From the NCBI RefSeq assembly GCF_963682185.1, contig NZ_OY821667.1, positions 186,001-250,000 on the forward strand: DNA of 64,000 nt, given 5' to 3'. The DNA is from an uncultured Cohaesibacter sp. Lineage in GTDB: Bacteria; Pseudomonadota; Alphaproteobacteria; Rhizobiales; Cohaesibacteraceae. Both the position numbers and the translations under genes were made by a program. Shown piece after piece: positions 27,523 through 36,350 of this stretch. How positions within the stretch are numbered: the first letter of the stretch is position 1; each line of letters begins with the position of its first letter. The notes below the pieces were generated by a model. The model made no database searches, was not told where the DNA came from, and saw nothing but the letters and a program-made list of their open reading frames with translations.

Positions 27523-27924
27523 TTACACTCGCACCATGATCGCATTAGCTCCAAAGTCCAATTTGACCGAAAGGGCTGTCAGTTTGTCGGGGCGTAATCT
27601 TTCCGTTCCATGCAGTCTGTCTATCGCGAACGCCTTTGAGCTCGAGACTATTCTCAGATACCGGTCACGATCGCGCTCAAAGACCTCTCCAGTTCCGATC
27701 GCAGCGACCATCGCCGTGGAGATCATAGATCCGATCCCTGGGATCACCATAACATTGATGCAGTTTTCTTCCATACGGATCTGGTTGATGGTATCCGTGC
27801 GGCAGGACACCAAGCGAGACCTGACACGATGGAGAGCCTGCAGATCGAGCTGATCCTGGCTTTTCTCTGACACTATCGACAAGTTCGGTCGCAAGGCAGC
27901 TTCCATATTTCGGCATTCAATCAA
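27523..27924 (-). pseudogene. IS110-family transposase remnant, internally deleted
   Basis: The 133-residue frame carries two IS110/IS1111 hallmarks. One is the linker helix DLQALHRVRSRLVSCRTDTINQIR, and the other is the C-terminal helix-hairpin-helix-like VIPGIGSMISTAMVAAIG. Intact family members have about 30 residues (around SGG and ISKRGD) between this motif and RYLR; here FERDRD joins RYLR directly, so that block is lost. The DEDD catalytic N-terminus is also missing. It is a dead fragment between the ABC operon and the aldo/keto reductase, marking an old insertion. Confidence 0.75.
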
Positions 27925-27943
27925 GTCGCACCATTTTTATCGA

Positions 27944-29029
27944 CTAGTTGAACGCCTCTTTTTCTCCAGAACCCTTGAGAGCCCCAAATTGATCCCAATG
28001 ATCAATACCGGACCAGTCGCGCACGAACTTATAGGGATAATCAGGAATGCCGGGTGCGGAGACTTTCGTCAGGTCGTTCAGGTCTTTCTTCGTCAATGTG
28101 ACAGAGACGGCGTTCAGATTACTTTCCAATTGCTCGATTGTCCGTGCACCGAGCAAGACGGATGAGACACCTGGTCGGCTTAAAAGCCATTGCAGTGCCA
28201 CATGCGAGGAAAGACAATCATGCGCGTTGGCTATACGCTGCAACTCGTTGAGTATCCTGTAGGTCCGTTCAGTATTGCGGATACCGTAAGCTTCAACACC
28301 CCTGTTGGGGTCTTCACCAAGCCGTGTAGAACCAGAGGGCGGTGTGTCCGGGCGGTATTTTCCGGTGAGCCATCCCCCTCCGAGTGGCGACCAGGGCGTT
28401 AGCCCGATCTTGTTTTCCAGCGCACAGGGCAGCAATTCCAGTTCAATGCCTCTGTCAAGCAGGTTGTATTGGGGCTGAAGTGCGCAAGGGACAGGCAAGC
28501 CGTTGGCTTCGGCTATACGGACGATCCTTTCCAATTGCCATCCCGTGAGGTTGGACCAGCCGACATGATGCAGCTTGCCCTCGCGCCGGAGATCGCTAAG
28601 AACGTCAAGTGTTTCAGCGACGCTCGTGTCCTTGTCCCAACCGTGGATGAAATAGAGGTCAACAGCATCAACCCCGAGGCGCCTCAAACTTCCTTCCATC
28701 GCCAGCCGCACAGCCCGGCGGGACGCCCCGGTACTTCCCGCTACAGGCCGAAAACGGCACTTGGTGGCAACTAGCAGATCGGCCATGCCGCCACGCGCTT
28801 TGCCCCAACGACCGATGATTCTTTCTGAAACGCCATCCGAGTAGACATCGGCGGTATCGATCAGGTTTCCTCCGCGTTCGGCAAATCGGTCGAGTTGTAG
28901 ATGCGCTGTTTGCTCGTCCGTCTCAGCACCGAAGGTCATTGTTCCGAGAGCCAGAGCCGAAACTGTTGGTCCATTTTGACCAAGGGTGCGTTTTGGTAAC
29001 GACAAAATGTTTGTCCGATCTATGCTCAT
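27944..29029 (-). CDS. Aldo/keto reductase
   Basis: This is a 361-residue NADPH-dependent TIM-barrel reductase. The catalytic Asp and Tyr are in NLIDTADVYSDGVSE, the Lys in LLVATKCRF and the His in DLYFIHGWD. The C-terminal cofactor region reads VSSVLLGARTIEQLESNLNAV. AGGAGG precedes the ATG. It is transcribed divergently from a LysR gene 94 bp away, which probably controls it. The substrate is unknown; family members reduce aldehydes and ketones or sugars. Confidence 0.93.
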   Translation of the reverse strand: MSIDRTNILSLPKRTLGQNGPTVSALALGTMTFGAETDEQTAHLQLDRFAERGGNLIDTADVYSDGVSERIIGRWGKARGGMADLLVATKCRFRPVAGSTGASRRAVRLAMEGSLRRLGVDAVDLYFIHGWDKDTSVAETLDVLSDLRREGKLHHVGWSNLTGWQLERIVRIAEANGLPVPCALQPQYNLLDRGIELELLPCALENKIGLTPWSPLGGGWLTGKYRPDTPPSGSTRLGEDPNRGVEAYGIRNTERTYRILNELQRIANAHDCLSSHVALQWLLSRPGVSSVLLGARTIEQLESNLNAVSVTLTKKDLNDLTKVSAPGIPDYPYKFVRDWSGIDHWDQFGALKGSGEKEAFN

Positions 29030-29123
29030 GCAATCCTCCTTTTCATAAGACTGGAGCCTAGTTGCAGTAGCGATAGCAAATGGGCGTTATATATGGAATG
29101 ATATGGTTTGAAAGGATCGTTTC

Positions 29124-30005
29124 ATGAGTGAAAAGAAAATCCCGTCCGATGTGAACGCACCTGCCAGCTTCGAGACGAATTCAAATAGACCAGACCAAGG
29201 TGGAACAGTTCAGTGGAACGACCTGTTTGCGTTTCTAGCCATAGCGCGACACGGTGGCCTGTCGACGGCTGCCCGCGAGACAGGATCGAGTGCACCGACG
29301 TTGGGACGGCGTATGCGCGCGCTTGAACGAAGGCTAGGACGCGAGCTTTTCGTTCGCCACACCCACGGCTATGAATTGACTCAAGCAGGTTTGCGACTGC
29401 AGGACCAATTGCGTTCGGCAGAAAGTACAATATCGCGCGCGACGATGCCTGCTCGTCAGGATGGTCTGCCTCTTGTCAAGATTGCCGCCGGAACCTGGAC
29501 CATGCTGACAATTGCGGAGTCGCTTTCAAAGATTACAGGCACTCCACCTGATTTACGCGTTCGACTACTTCAGGGCGAGGATGTGCTGTCCATACAGCGG
29601 CGAGAGGCATCGATAGGATTTCGCTCACAGCGCCCGACACAGATCGGATTGGCCGCACGCAAGATGCGCCGCGTTACGTTCGCACCCTTCGCAGCATCTG
29701 GAGCCCCGGATCGTTGGATCGTTGTCCACGCGGACACTCCTTCTGCAAGATGGGTGCGCGAACGGTGCGGTGATCAGATAGCTGCTGAAGTCAATACTCC
29801 TCGTCTTGCTCTTGATCTCATGCTTGTCGGAATAGGCCGAGCACTTCTACCCACATTTGTTGGACAGGCGCGGGAGGGGGTGGAACAAGTCGGCATAGAG
29901 ATCGACGATCTTGCGCATGATCAATGGCTTGTCACTCATGAAGAGGATCGCCACCTACCTGAAGTGCGGCGCACGCTCGACAGGATAGGAGAAGTGTTTG
30001 GTTAG
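29124..30005 (+). CDS. LysR-family transcriptional regulator
   Basis: This is a 293-residue regulator. Its N-terminal winged helix begins only at about residue 30 (NDLFAFLAIARHGGLSTAARETGSSAPTLGRRMRALE), after a 29-residue Gln/Asn-rich leader that is longer than usual. The effector domain is compact. AGGAT stands before the ATG. Divergence from the aldo/keto reductase suggests it controls that gene. An ATG or other start nearer the helix is not evident, so the extended N-terminus is taken as real. Confidence 0.88.
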   Translation: MSEKKIPSDVNAPASFETNSNRPDQGGTVQWNDLFAFLAIARHGGLSTAARETGSSAPTLGRRMRALERRLGRELFVRHTHGYELTQAGLRLQDQLRSAESTISRATMPARQDGLPLVKIAAGTWTMLTIAESLSKITGTPPDLRVRLLQGEDVLSIQRREASIGFRSQRPTQIGLAARKMRRVTFAPFAASGAPDRWIVVHADTPSARWVRERCGDQIAAEVNTPRLALDLMLVGIGRALLPTFVGQAREGVEQVGIEIDDLAHDQWLVTHEEDRHLPEVRRTLDRIGEVFG

Positions 30006-30271
30006 CTCCGACAAAGTCGCAACCAAATCTCCAAGCTGAAAGTTAGCCAGTGTTGTACGCGGCCCATTTAGAAGCTCGTGAATAGCAATCACGGCCCTGA
30101 GCTGCCGCTCGCCAGGAGCAGTCGGCAAAATCAGTGCCTCCTTTGGCCGTCTCATTTGAGAGCGTTGGTTACGCTACGAAATAAAGAACCCGCCAGAGAT
30201 AAATTCTCTGACAGGTTAAAGTTGGAGGGGGCTATTTCATATGGTTATTGTTATACGTTTCGGGGTGCAAC

Positions 30272-31669
30272 CTAACAGGAAGGAACTCCGTTCCTTAAGA
30301 GAAATGGATCGACTTCTTCCTTGAGAAAGCGCTCCACCTGACGCACGGCCATTCCTGTGAATTTTTCAGGTACCACGATGCGCTCGATGTCAGCTCTGTC
30401 GAGAGGTATGGCTTCGCTCTCGACAACGCGATCAAGGATGTTGTTGTCCAGTCCCTCGACGCGAACACGTCGAACCGTCTCCATACTGATTTCCTTCAAG
30501 ATATGATGCATTTCCTGACGGTCAGCGCCTTTTTTTGCCGCTTCCATGATGATGTTTTCTATCGCCATGAAGGGCAGCTCATGCTCCAGATTGCGCTTGA
30601 TGATCTTGTCATAGACCATGATACCAGAAGTCATGGTGATGAGCTTTTCGCAGCATGTGTCAGCCGCCTTGAAAATGTTTGCGATCGACAAAGTCCGCAC
30701 AGCGAGGTTGTCGCAAGTCTGCTCCAGCATTTCCTGCCCCGTCGCCTGAAAGATGGCAGGCAAAAGAGTGATCAGAAACTTGCCATAACTAACAAGGTCT
30801 TCTGCGATCCAAGGATTGCGCTTGTAAGCCATAGTGCTAGAACCAATCTGGCCAGCAGGCACTGGCTCTTCTAGTTCCTTGAGCATGGCCAGAACACGAA
30901 TGTCATTTCCGACTTTTTGGGCCGTTTCAGCAATGCCTGCCAAAGCTGACATCAGTTTGGACTCGACCTTGCGCGTAAAGATCTGCGACGTGATCGGCAT
31001 CAGTTTCTCAAACCCCAGCTTTTGAGAAAACAGGGTATCCAGCTTTTCAACCTTCTCCATATCTCCATCAAGCAGGGCAAAGAAAGACGCCTGCGTTCCC
31101 GTTGCCCCTTTGAGGCCGCGGAAATACATGGTGTCGATCTGTTCTTGCAAAGCGATCACGTCAAACATGGCATCCTGTAACCACACAGCAGCCCTTTTGC
31201 CCACGGTAACGGGCTGAGCGGCCTGAAGCCGGGTGTATCCCAGAATGGGCATGTCTTTATATTGCTCGACAAAGTCGCGAAGATTGGCAACCACCTTCAG
31301 CATTTTGCTAATGAGTAGTCTGGTGGCTTCTCTCATCCAAATAAGGTTGCCGTTGTCGATGAGATCATTTGTCGTGGCTCCAAGATGGATGATTGGCTCT
31401 GCCAATGGTGCCACCCGTCCGAATTCCTCAATTGCGGCAATGGTCAGGTTACCATTGCCTTTCTGGAGTTCATCAATGAGATCAAGATCGATTTCGCTGC
31501 ATTTTTCACGCATCTGGGCAATCTGCTCATCAGAGATATTCAGCCCGACTTCCTGCTCAGCCTCTGCCAGCGCGATCCAAATGCGGCGATAGGTTTTGAT
31601 CATGTAGGTGTCAGAGAGAATATGTAGCATCTCCTGACTGGTGGTATTTTCTAGGTCTAGATAGCTCAT
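30272..31669 (-). CDS. Adenylosuccinate-lyase-like enzyme (fumarase/aspartase superfamily)
   Basis: This is a 465-residue lyase of the superfamily that releases fumarate from a succinyl adduct. It is clearly ADSL-like, with GLKGATGTQASFFALLDGD, KVGNDIRVLAMLKELEEP, signature loop GSSTMAYKRNP and ELPFMAIENIIMEAAKKGADRQ, all close to the animal-type adenylosuccinate lyase. The signature Pro of GSSxMPxKxNP is Ala here. Adenylosuccinate lyase acts twice in purine synthesis. Its operon with a C4-dicarboxylate carrier and a Crp-type regulator is unusual for a purine gene and may indicate a different succinyl substrate. It starts 8 bp after the DcuC stop. Confidence 0.82.
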   Translation of the reverse strand: MSYLDLENTTSQEMLHILSDTYMIKTYRRIWIALAEAEQEVGLNISDEQIAQMREKCSEIDLDLIDELQKGNGNLTIAAIEEFGRVAPLAEPIIHLGATTNDLIDNGNLIWMREATRLLISKMLKVVANLRDFVEQYKDMPILGYTRLQAAQPVTVGKRAAVWLQDAMFDVIALQEQIDTMYFRGLKGATGTQASFFALLDGDMEKVEKLDTLFSQKLGFEKLMPITSQIFTRKVESKLMSALAGIAETAQKVGNDIRVLAMLKELEEPVPAGQIGSSTMAYKRNPWIAEDLVSYGKFLITLLPAIFQATGQEMLEQTCDNLAVRTLSIANIFKAADTCCEKLITMTSGIMVYDKIIKRNLEHELPFMAIENIIMEAAKKGADRQEMHHILKEISMETVRRVRVEGLDNNILDRVVESEAIPLDRADIERIVVPEKFTGMAVRQVERFLKEEVDPFLLRNGVPSC

Positions 31670-31677
31670 GATATTTC

Positions 31678-32955
31678 CTATGCAAATGCAACAAAGATCG
31701 CGACAATCAGCCCAAGCACAGTTGGCAAGGCGTTGCGTTTCGCAATGGCAAACGGATCAACACCCGCATATCCAGCACAAATGATGCAGGCGCCCGCGAT
31801 AGGAGACATCGCGCGACCGAGTGTGCCCCCAAGAGGGGCCATCGTACCCATGGTTGAAATCGCCAAGCCCATGTCTGCGGCATGTGGGGTGACCGCTTCA
31901 TTGAAGGCCATTGCCGCAGCTTCACCGCTGCCTGTCACAACGGCCATTAGGAAGGGACCGAAGGAAATGGCAACTTTCGCAAGAGCCTGAACGCTCATCA
32001 GAAGATCGTTGAACGCAGCAACCAGACCGATGGTTTGCATGCCGGCCACAAAAACCGCGGCGCCAATGATGATGCCCATGATGTCGCCATAGGCCTTACC
32101 CATACCATTAAAAAATTCGTTGCTCGCTTTGGCGGGAGATACTCTGGACACCAACATAGCAGCCATGACACCGATCAACATCGCGTGTGAGATGCGAATT
32201 CGCGCCGTCCATGGAACAGCTTCGCGAACAGAGGGCAGGGAGCAGACGAGCAGGATCACCAGAGGAATGACTGGGACGATTGCATAGAGCGGCTTGATGC
32301 TGAAATCCTCTTGGGCTGCTTCAGGTGCGTCGGCATCAAGGCATCCCGTATCTTCTTTCAAGATTTTGGCCAAAGCCCACATAGTCACGCAAACCGTAGC
32401 AAGCGCGGCAAGCGTGTATGGTGCATGATGCATGACCAGTTGCGTTGCCGTTGTCCCGTCCTTCATAAGGTTGGCGACGAAGGAAAAATGCAGGTAACTG
32501 GGATTGAGCATGACCCCGAACGTGCCAGCCAAAACTGCAGCCCCAGCAAAAGCTCTGGAAACGCCCATTGAAATCAACAAGGGGATCAGAATGGCACCAA
32601 CGGCAGCACTAATGCCAGCTGCACTTTGCAAAGCGATAGCAACGAGAAAAACGACGACCACGGTTCCCGGTATAATGACGGCTCGAAACGGGCGTAGTCC
32701 CTTGATCAGAAAGTTGATGAGATGCTTGTCACATCCCGTCAATTTCAAGATGAAAGCAAAACCCATCGCAGAACAGATGGGTTCAATAAGATTCCCGGCC
32801 CCCATACGTCCGGAGAAGGCTTCAAACCCTTTCAAGATATCTCCGGACAGCAGACACATCAACAAACCCGATCCCAGCAAGACCAGTCTTGTTTCAAACT
32901 GTTTGATCAACAACACAATCGTTGCAACAACGATCAGAATCCCAACATAAAGCAT
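31678..32955 (-). CDS. DcuC-family C4-dicarboxylate transporter
   Basis: This 425-residue protein has about 12 membrane segments. Hallmarks include FSGRMGAGNLIEPICSAMGFAFILKLTGC, ALQSAAGISAAVGAILIPLL and GSGEAAAMAFNEAVTPHA. DcuC-type carriers move fumarate, succinate and other C4 acids, often as exporters in low oxygen. It is the first gene of a two-gene operon with the fumarate-releasing lyase, so it may export or exchange the fumarate product. AGGAGG lies 6 bases before the ATG. A perfect Crp-type site is 54 bp upstream. Confidence 0.88.
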   Translation of the reverse strand: MLYVGILIVVATIVLLIKQFETRLVLLGSGLLMCLLSGDILKGFEAFSGRMGAGNLIEPICSAMGFAFILKLTGCDKHLINFLIKGLRPFRAVIIPGTVVVVFLVAIALQSAAGISAAVGAILIPLLISMGVSRAFAGAAVLAGTFGVMLNPSYLHFSFVANLMKDGTTATQLVMHHAPYTLAALATVCVTMWALAKILKEDTGCLDADAPEAAQEDFSIKPLYAIVPVIPLVILLVCSLPSVREAVPWTARIRISHAMLIGVMAAMLVSRVSPAKASNEFFNGMGKAYGDIMGIIIGAAVFVAGMQTIGLVAAFNDLLMSVQALAKVAISFGPFLMAVVTGSGEAAAMAFNEAVTPHAADMGLAISTMGTMAPLGGTLGRAMSPIAGACIICAGYAGVDPFAIAKRNALPTVLGLIVAIFVAFA

Positions 32956-33008
32956 GTATGCCTCCTTATTTTTCAGGAGGCACGCTAGAAGCGCGAAAGG
33001 CAGAAATA

Positions 33009-33024
33009 TGTGACGGCCATCACA
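33009..33024. promoter_or_regulatory. Perfect Crp-type binding site between dcuC and its regulator
   Basis: TGTGACGGCCATCACA is a full match to the TGTGA-N6-TCACA consensus. It lies 54 bp upstream of the DcuC start (minus) and about 205 bp upstream of the regulator start (plus). The divergent regulator has the Arg-Glu-x-x-x-Arg recognition helix known to read TGTGA, so it is the likely ligand of this site. Confidence 0.75.
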
Positions 33025-33229
33025 AAATCAGTAAAATTTATAGCCCCAACCATATGATATATAAGTATTATTTCGTATTTATATTGCTTGTTTCCCCTAT
33101 CGGATGTCGGGACTTGCCTTGAATTCGAAACAAATTATTCTACAAACACGACAAAACAGTTTTTCAGAGGCTGATTCCTCTTTTCCAAACCAACCCTTTT
33201 TGACTTGTTCTTCTTGGAGTAACCAAGCA

Positions 33230-33901
33230 ATGCTGACCAAGAGTTTCATTGAGAACATGCCTTGGATTGATGAACCCGCCCACGAGTTGGAAGGTATCTT
33301 TCTCGAACAGGGCGTGCGTCACTTTTACGCGAAGGATCAGATATTCAAATATTCTGAAGAAAATAACGAAGACATTTTCTTTCTGAGCAAAGGGTTTTGC
33401 TACACCTTCACTGTAAACAGCAATGGCACTTCAAATATCAATCGATTACTCACTCCGGGAAGTATTTTTGGCGAGGTTTCCTGCGTGTTGGACGCTCCTT
33501 CGCTAACCCAAACCACAGCCGTTGAAGACAGCATCGTCTACACTCTCAAATATCGGAAACTACTTGAGCTTGTTGCTGGCCATGCGGATCTTATTCATTC
33601 CCTACTGAAAGCCTATGCCTGGCGCATCGGGGCGTATAATATTTCGATCTTTGTCAAAAACACCTTTTCAAACGAACAGAAAATCGCCCTTCTCTACATC
33701 TCCATATGCAACAAGAAGGACCAAGGAAACTACAAATCCATTCCCTTCAGCCTGACACATCAGCTGATTGGAGAATTGGTCGGTGTCTCGCGAGAAACCG
33801 TTTCCAGAGTTTTGTCAAAATGGAAAAAAAGCGGGATGATCAGAACTGGAAACACTCCACAAATTAATGTTGATCAATTACGAAAAATTTTGGATCAATA
33901 A
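33230..33901 (+). CDS. Crp-type transcriptional regulator
   Basis: This regulator of about 223 residues has a cyclic-nucleotide-type beta-roll (FYAKDQIFKYSEENNEDIFFLSKGFCYTFTV, LLTPGSIFGEVSCVLDAPSLTQTTAVEDS). Its winged helix has the recognition element VGVSRETVSRVLSKWKKSG, which matches Crp at the bases-reading Arg, Glu and Arg. The frame opens at 33104, but the ATG at 33230, about 10 bases after GGAG, gives the standard length. It sits opposite the DcuC/lyase operon and a perfect TGTGA-N6-TCACA site, so it most likely controls that operon. No Fnr-type Cys cluster is seen. Confidence 0.87.
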   Translation: MLTKSFIENMPWIDEPAHELEGIFLEQGVRHFYAKDQIFKYSEENNEDIFFLSKGFCYTFTVNSNGTSNINRLLTPGSIFGEVSCVLDAPSLTQTTAVEDSIVYTLKYRKLLELVAGHADLIHSLLKAYAWRIGAYNISIFVKNTFSNEQKIALLYISICNKKDQGNYKSIPFSLTHQLIGELVGVSRETVSRVLSKWKKSGMIRTGNTPQINVDQLRKILDQ

Positions 33902-33933
33902 ACGACGGGCTTTATGCGAATGAGGTCATGAGA

Positions 33934-33954
33934 GCCGAGATCGGCAGTTTTTTT
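33934..33954 (+). terminator. Weak Rho-independent terminator after the Crp-type gene
   Basis: A short stem (GCCG with CGGC around AGAT) is followed by seven T residues, 33 bases after the regulator stop. The stem is short but the T-run is good. Confidence 0.55.
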
Positions 33955-34182
33955 GATAAGCTGTATAGCTTGTCAAAGAAGACCATAAATCAGAATGACC
34001 TAGCTAAATCCAAGAAGGTTTTAATGCCTTGAATGGGCTCCGAGCGTTCGATTGCAGTAGAACAGCAATAGGAGCAAAATCACCCGACCCTATGTCAGGG
34101 TGTTCAGGCGCGGCGTAGCATTTTCATTGACCCGGTAGTAAGTTGACGGTCGAAATGAGCATTCGGTGCGACTGCGCAAATG

Positions 34183-35376
34183 TCAGCCAAACTTCCTATT
34201 CCAAATCTTCCTACGTGCTGCGTCTCGGTTCTCATAAGCCACGATAGCGTCGCTCAAATCATCAGGCGAAAGAGCGGCTTCACCTTTCGCGTGTTGTGTG
34301 ATCTGCATCGTATACCATGCTGTCACGCCGCCCTCAGGTGGGGTCTTGAACCGCGGAAACTCGGGCTCAATGCGCTGACCGGAAAGCCAATGTGACGGCA
34401 ATTCAGGGTCTACCACCAAGGCGCGGGCTAACCCAACGAGGTCGGCTTTACCTTCTTCGACGGCACTTTCGGCTTGAGCAAGCGTTTTGAACCCGCCTGT
34501 CACCATCAAGGGGATATTCGTTTTTGCACGTGCACGTCCTGCAAAGTCCAGGAAGTAAGGGCCAGAGCCTGCGCGGTCAGAAGAGGAGGCCGCGCCGGGG
34601 AAGTATGTACCGCCACTTATGTCGATTATGTCGATTGCCGTTCGGTCTATTGCAGCAATCACCTCAAGGGCCTCGCCCTCAACAAAACCACCCTCAAGCT
34701 GATCGGTTGCATTGAGCTTGATGCCCACAGGAAACTCCGGCCCAACAGCGTCGCGCACTGCACTGATTACTTCGAGCAACAGCCGCATACGGTTTTGGAG
34801 TGATCCACCATAAGAATCCTTGCGCCGGTTAAATAGAGGCGAAAGAAACTGGTTCAGCAGAAAACCGTGGGCCGCGTGAAGTTCCACACCACCAAACCCA
34901 AGCTCTTTGGCGAGGCTGGACGTGCGAGCAAATTCCGCTGGCAACGCCTCGATCTCTCGCAAAGATAGCTCGCCGCAAGTCAGACCGGGCAGATCAAGCG
35001 CACTTGGTCCTTTGGGAGTACTTATTGGAGCATCCGCCATTGCGCCGGCGTGCCCAAGTTGCAACCAAAGTTGAGCGCCATCTGTTGCGCCTACATGTGC
35101 GAGCCGCTTGAGTTGTTCGTGGTTTGAACCGCTGTTCACAATCAGATTGCCGGGTTTCTCAGGGTAGTTGGGAGTGCCTTGGACCTCACCAATGATCGAT
35201 AACCCAAGTCCTCCCATGGCCCAACGTGAGTAGAGTTTAATTTGCTCCTCTGTTGGATTTCCGGCACCGTCTCCCAAAGAGTCAGACATTGCAGATTTAG
35301 CGATGCGGTTCTTGAGCGTGGCGCCACAGGGTAGGGTCAGTGGTTGGGCGAGAGGTGAGATATGAGTTTGGTTCAT
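34183..35376 (-). CDS. NADH:flavin oxidoreductase (Old Yellow Enzyme family)
   Basis: This is a 397-residue FMN TIM-barrel enzyme. It shows LKNRIAKSAMSDSLGDGAGNPTEEQIKLYSRWA, QLWLQLGHAGA, GFGGVELHAAHGFLLNQFLSPLFNRRKDSYGG (the signature loop) and LVGLARALVVDPELP. OYE-family members reduce activated double bonds or demethylate small molecules. It is flanked by empty spacers, so appears monocistronic; a physiological substrate cannot be named. Confidence 0.93.
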   Translation of the reverse strand: MNQTHISPLAQPLTLPCGATLKNRIAKSAMSDSLGDGAGNPTEEQIKLYSRWAMGGLGLSIIGEVQGTPNYPEKPGNLIVNSGSNHEQLKRLAHVGATDGAQLWLQLGHAGAMADAPISTPKGPSALDLPGLTCGELSLREIEALPAEFARTSSLAKELGFGGVELHAAHGFLLNQFLSPLFNRRKDSYGGSLQNRMRLLLEVISAVRDAVGPEFPVGIKLNATDQLEGGFVEGEALEVIAAIDRTAIDIIDISGGTYFPGAASSSDRAGSGPYFLDFAGRARAKTNIPLMVTGGFKTLAQAESAVEEGKADLVGLARALVVDPELPSHWLSGQRIEPEFPRFKTPPEGGVTAWYTMQITQHAKGEAALSPDDLSDAIVAYENRDAARRKIWNRKFG

Positions 35377-35861
35377 TGGGTATGCCTAGTTTTCGCTGTA
35401 ATACATCAAAGCAGCCATTCGTGCAAAGCGCTGCATTCGTTACTCTGGGTTCAAACCGGCCTGGTGCAGCGCATAACGGAGTGGGTTTTGGGGGAGCAAA
35501 ACTCTCCTCATGCCGATGTCGGGATCAGCTTTGCTATTCCCTCCTTTTCATAAAAGGATTGAATCAGGACCAACCGATTACTTCAATAGCGGATTTTTGA
35601 ACACCATTCGCCGTTTGCGAGAAGCGTACATAATCAGAAGACATGAATTTCGGTGCTGCAGCGAATGTCTCACAGGTCTGAGAAGCAGGCACTTAGTCAC
35701 TTAAATGTTGCACTTTGTTAGAATGGTCGCAAAGAGGAGTACATCAACGCATCCGTGCAGCGAATGACTGCCGCTTAAATTGAACGTTCTGAAGGAAAAA
35801 TTGGGGTAGAAAATATGCCAATATACAAAACCATTTAACTCCAATTGTATGTTGAGATAAA
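35377..35861. other. Intergenic region between the OYE gene and tRNA-Ser
   Basis: No supported gene lies in these 485 bases. A stretch around 35448-35480 (AACCGGCCTGGTGCAGCGCAT) resembles one at 61905-61930 near the island's right end, possibly a shared decayed repeat. Short frames here and over the tRNA are shadows. Confidence 0.35.
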
Positions 35862-35950
35862 TGGCGGAGGGGGAGGGATTCGAACCCCCGGGACCGTGAA
35901 GCCCAACGGTTTTCAAGACCGCCGCAATCGACCACTCTGCCACCCCTCCG
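35862..35950 (-). tRNA. tRNA-Ser (anticodon TGA)
   Basis: This is an 89-nt minus-strand tRNA with encoded CCA. The acceptor stem is CGGAGGG/CCCTCCG, the D-arm has AGAGTGGTCGA, the anticodon loop CTTGAAA carries TGA between 5-bp stems, and the T-arm GGGGGTTCGAATCCCTC is canonical. The long variable arm (GGGCTTCACGGTCCC region) marks a class II serine tRNA. It reads UCA and, by wobble, other UCN codons. Confidence 0.95.
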
Positions 35951-36350
35951 GCGTCATGTGGTTGGGAGCCCTTTTGCCGCTATTTTCAAACAATTGCAAG
36001 CCTTCTTGCAATTGTTCGTGCGATGCTGTTGAAAAATAGACGCTCAAATGCTGCCAGTGCGTATATTCATCTGGGTACAACACCTGATCGGGAAGCAAAA
36101 TGCACGAGTTGGGTGCATTATCTTAATCGTGACCACATTTTTGCCACCATCGCTTTACACTCCCTTTACCACGATAGACGGAATAGTCTATTTTCTCTGG
36201 CAATAAATGCCATTTTCGGAAATATTGAACTTTTGCGAGCTATCGTCGTAGAAATAGGCACAGCTTGTGTTGTTAACCTTGATGATTAGGGGTAAAACAA
36301 CTTCGAGCGAAAGCCAGCATCAACGTGATGAGTTTTGTCGACATGCCAAA
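35951..36350. other. Spacer between tRNA-Ser and rlpA
   Basis: These 400 bases hold a strong hairpin (35989-36016) and the AT-rich, presumably promoter-bearing, sequence before rlpA (for example TATTGAAC and TTGTTAACCTTGATGATTAG near 36220-36290). I see no supported coding gene. Confidence 0.4.
35989..36016. repeat. 12-bp perfect inverted repeat upstream of tRNA-Ser
   Basis: AACAATTGCAAG (35989-36000) and CTTGCAATTGTT (36005-36016) pair perfectly around a CCTT loop, 38 bp from the 5' end of the tRNA gene. It is a strong stem for either strand; without a T-run on the plus strand it may be a regulatory dyad or a terminator of minus-strand read-through. Confidence 0.6.

Noticed and set aside
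35862-35950. tRNA-Ser as the attachment site of the island
   Set aside because: It is about 9 kb from the first recombinase with core genes in between, and no tRNA fragment is seen at the right end.
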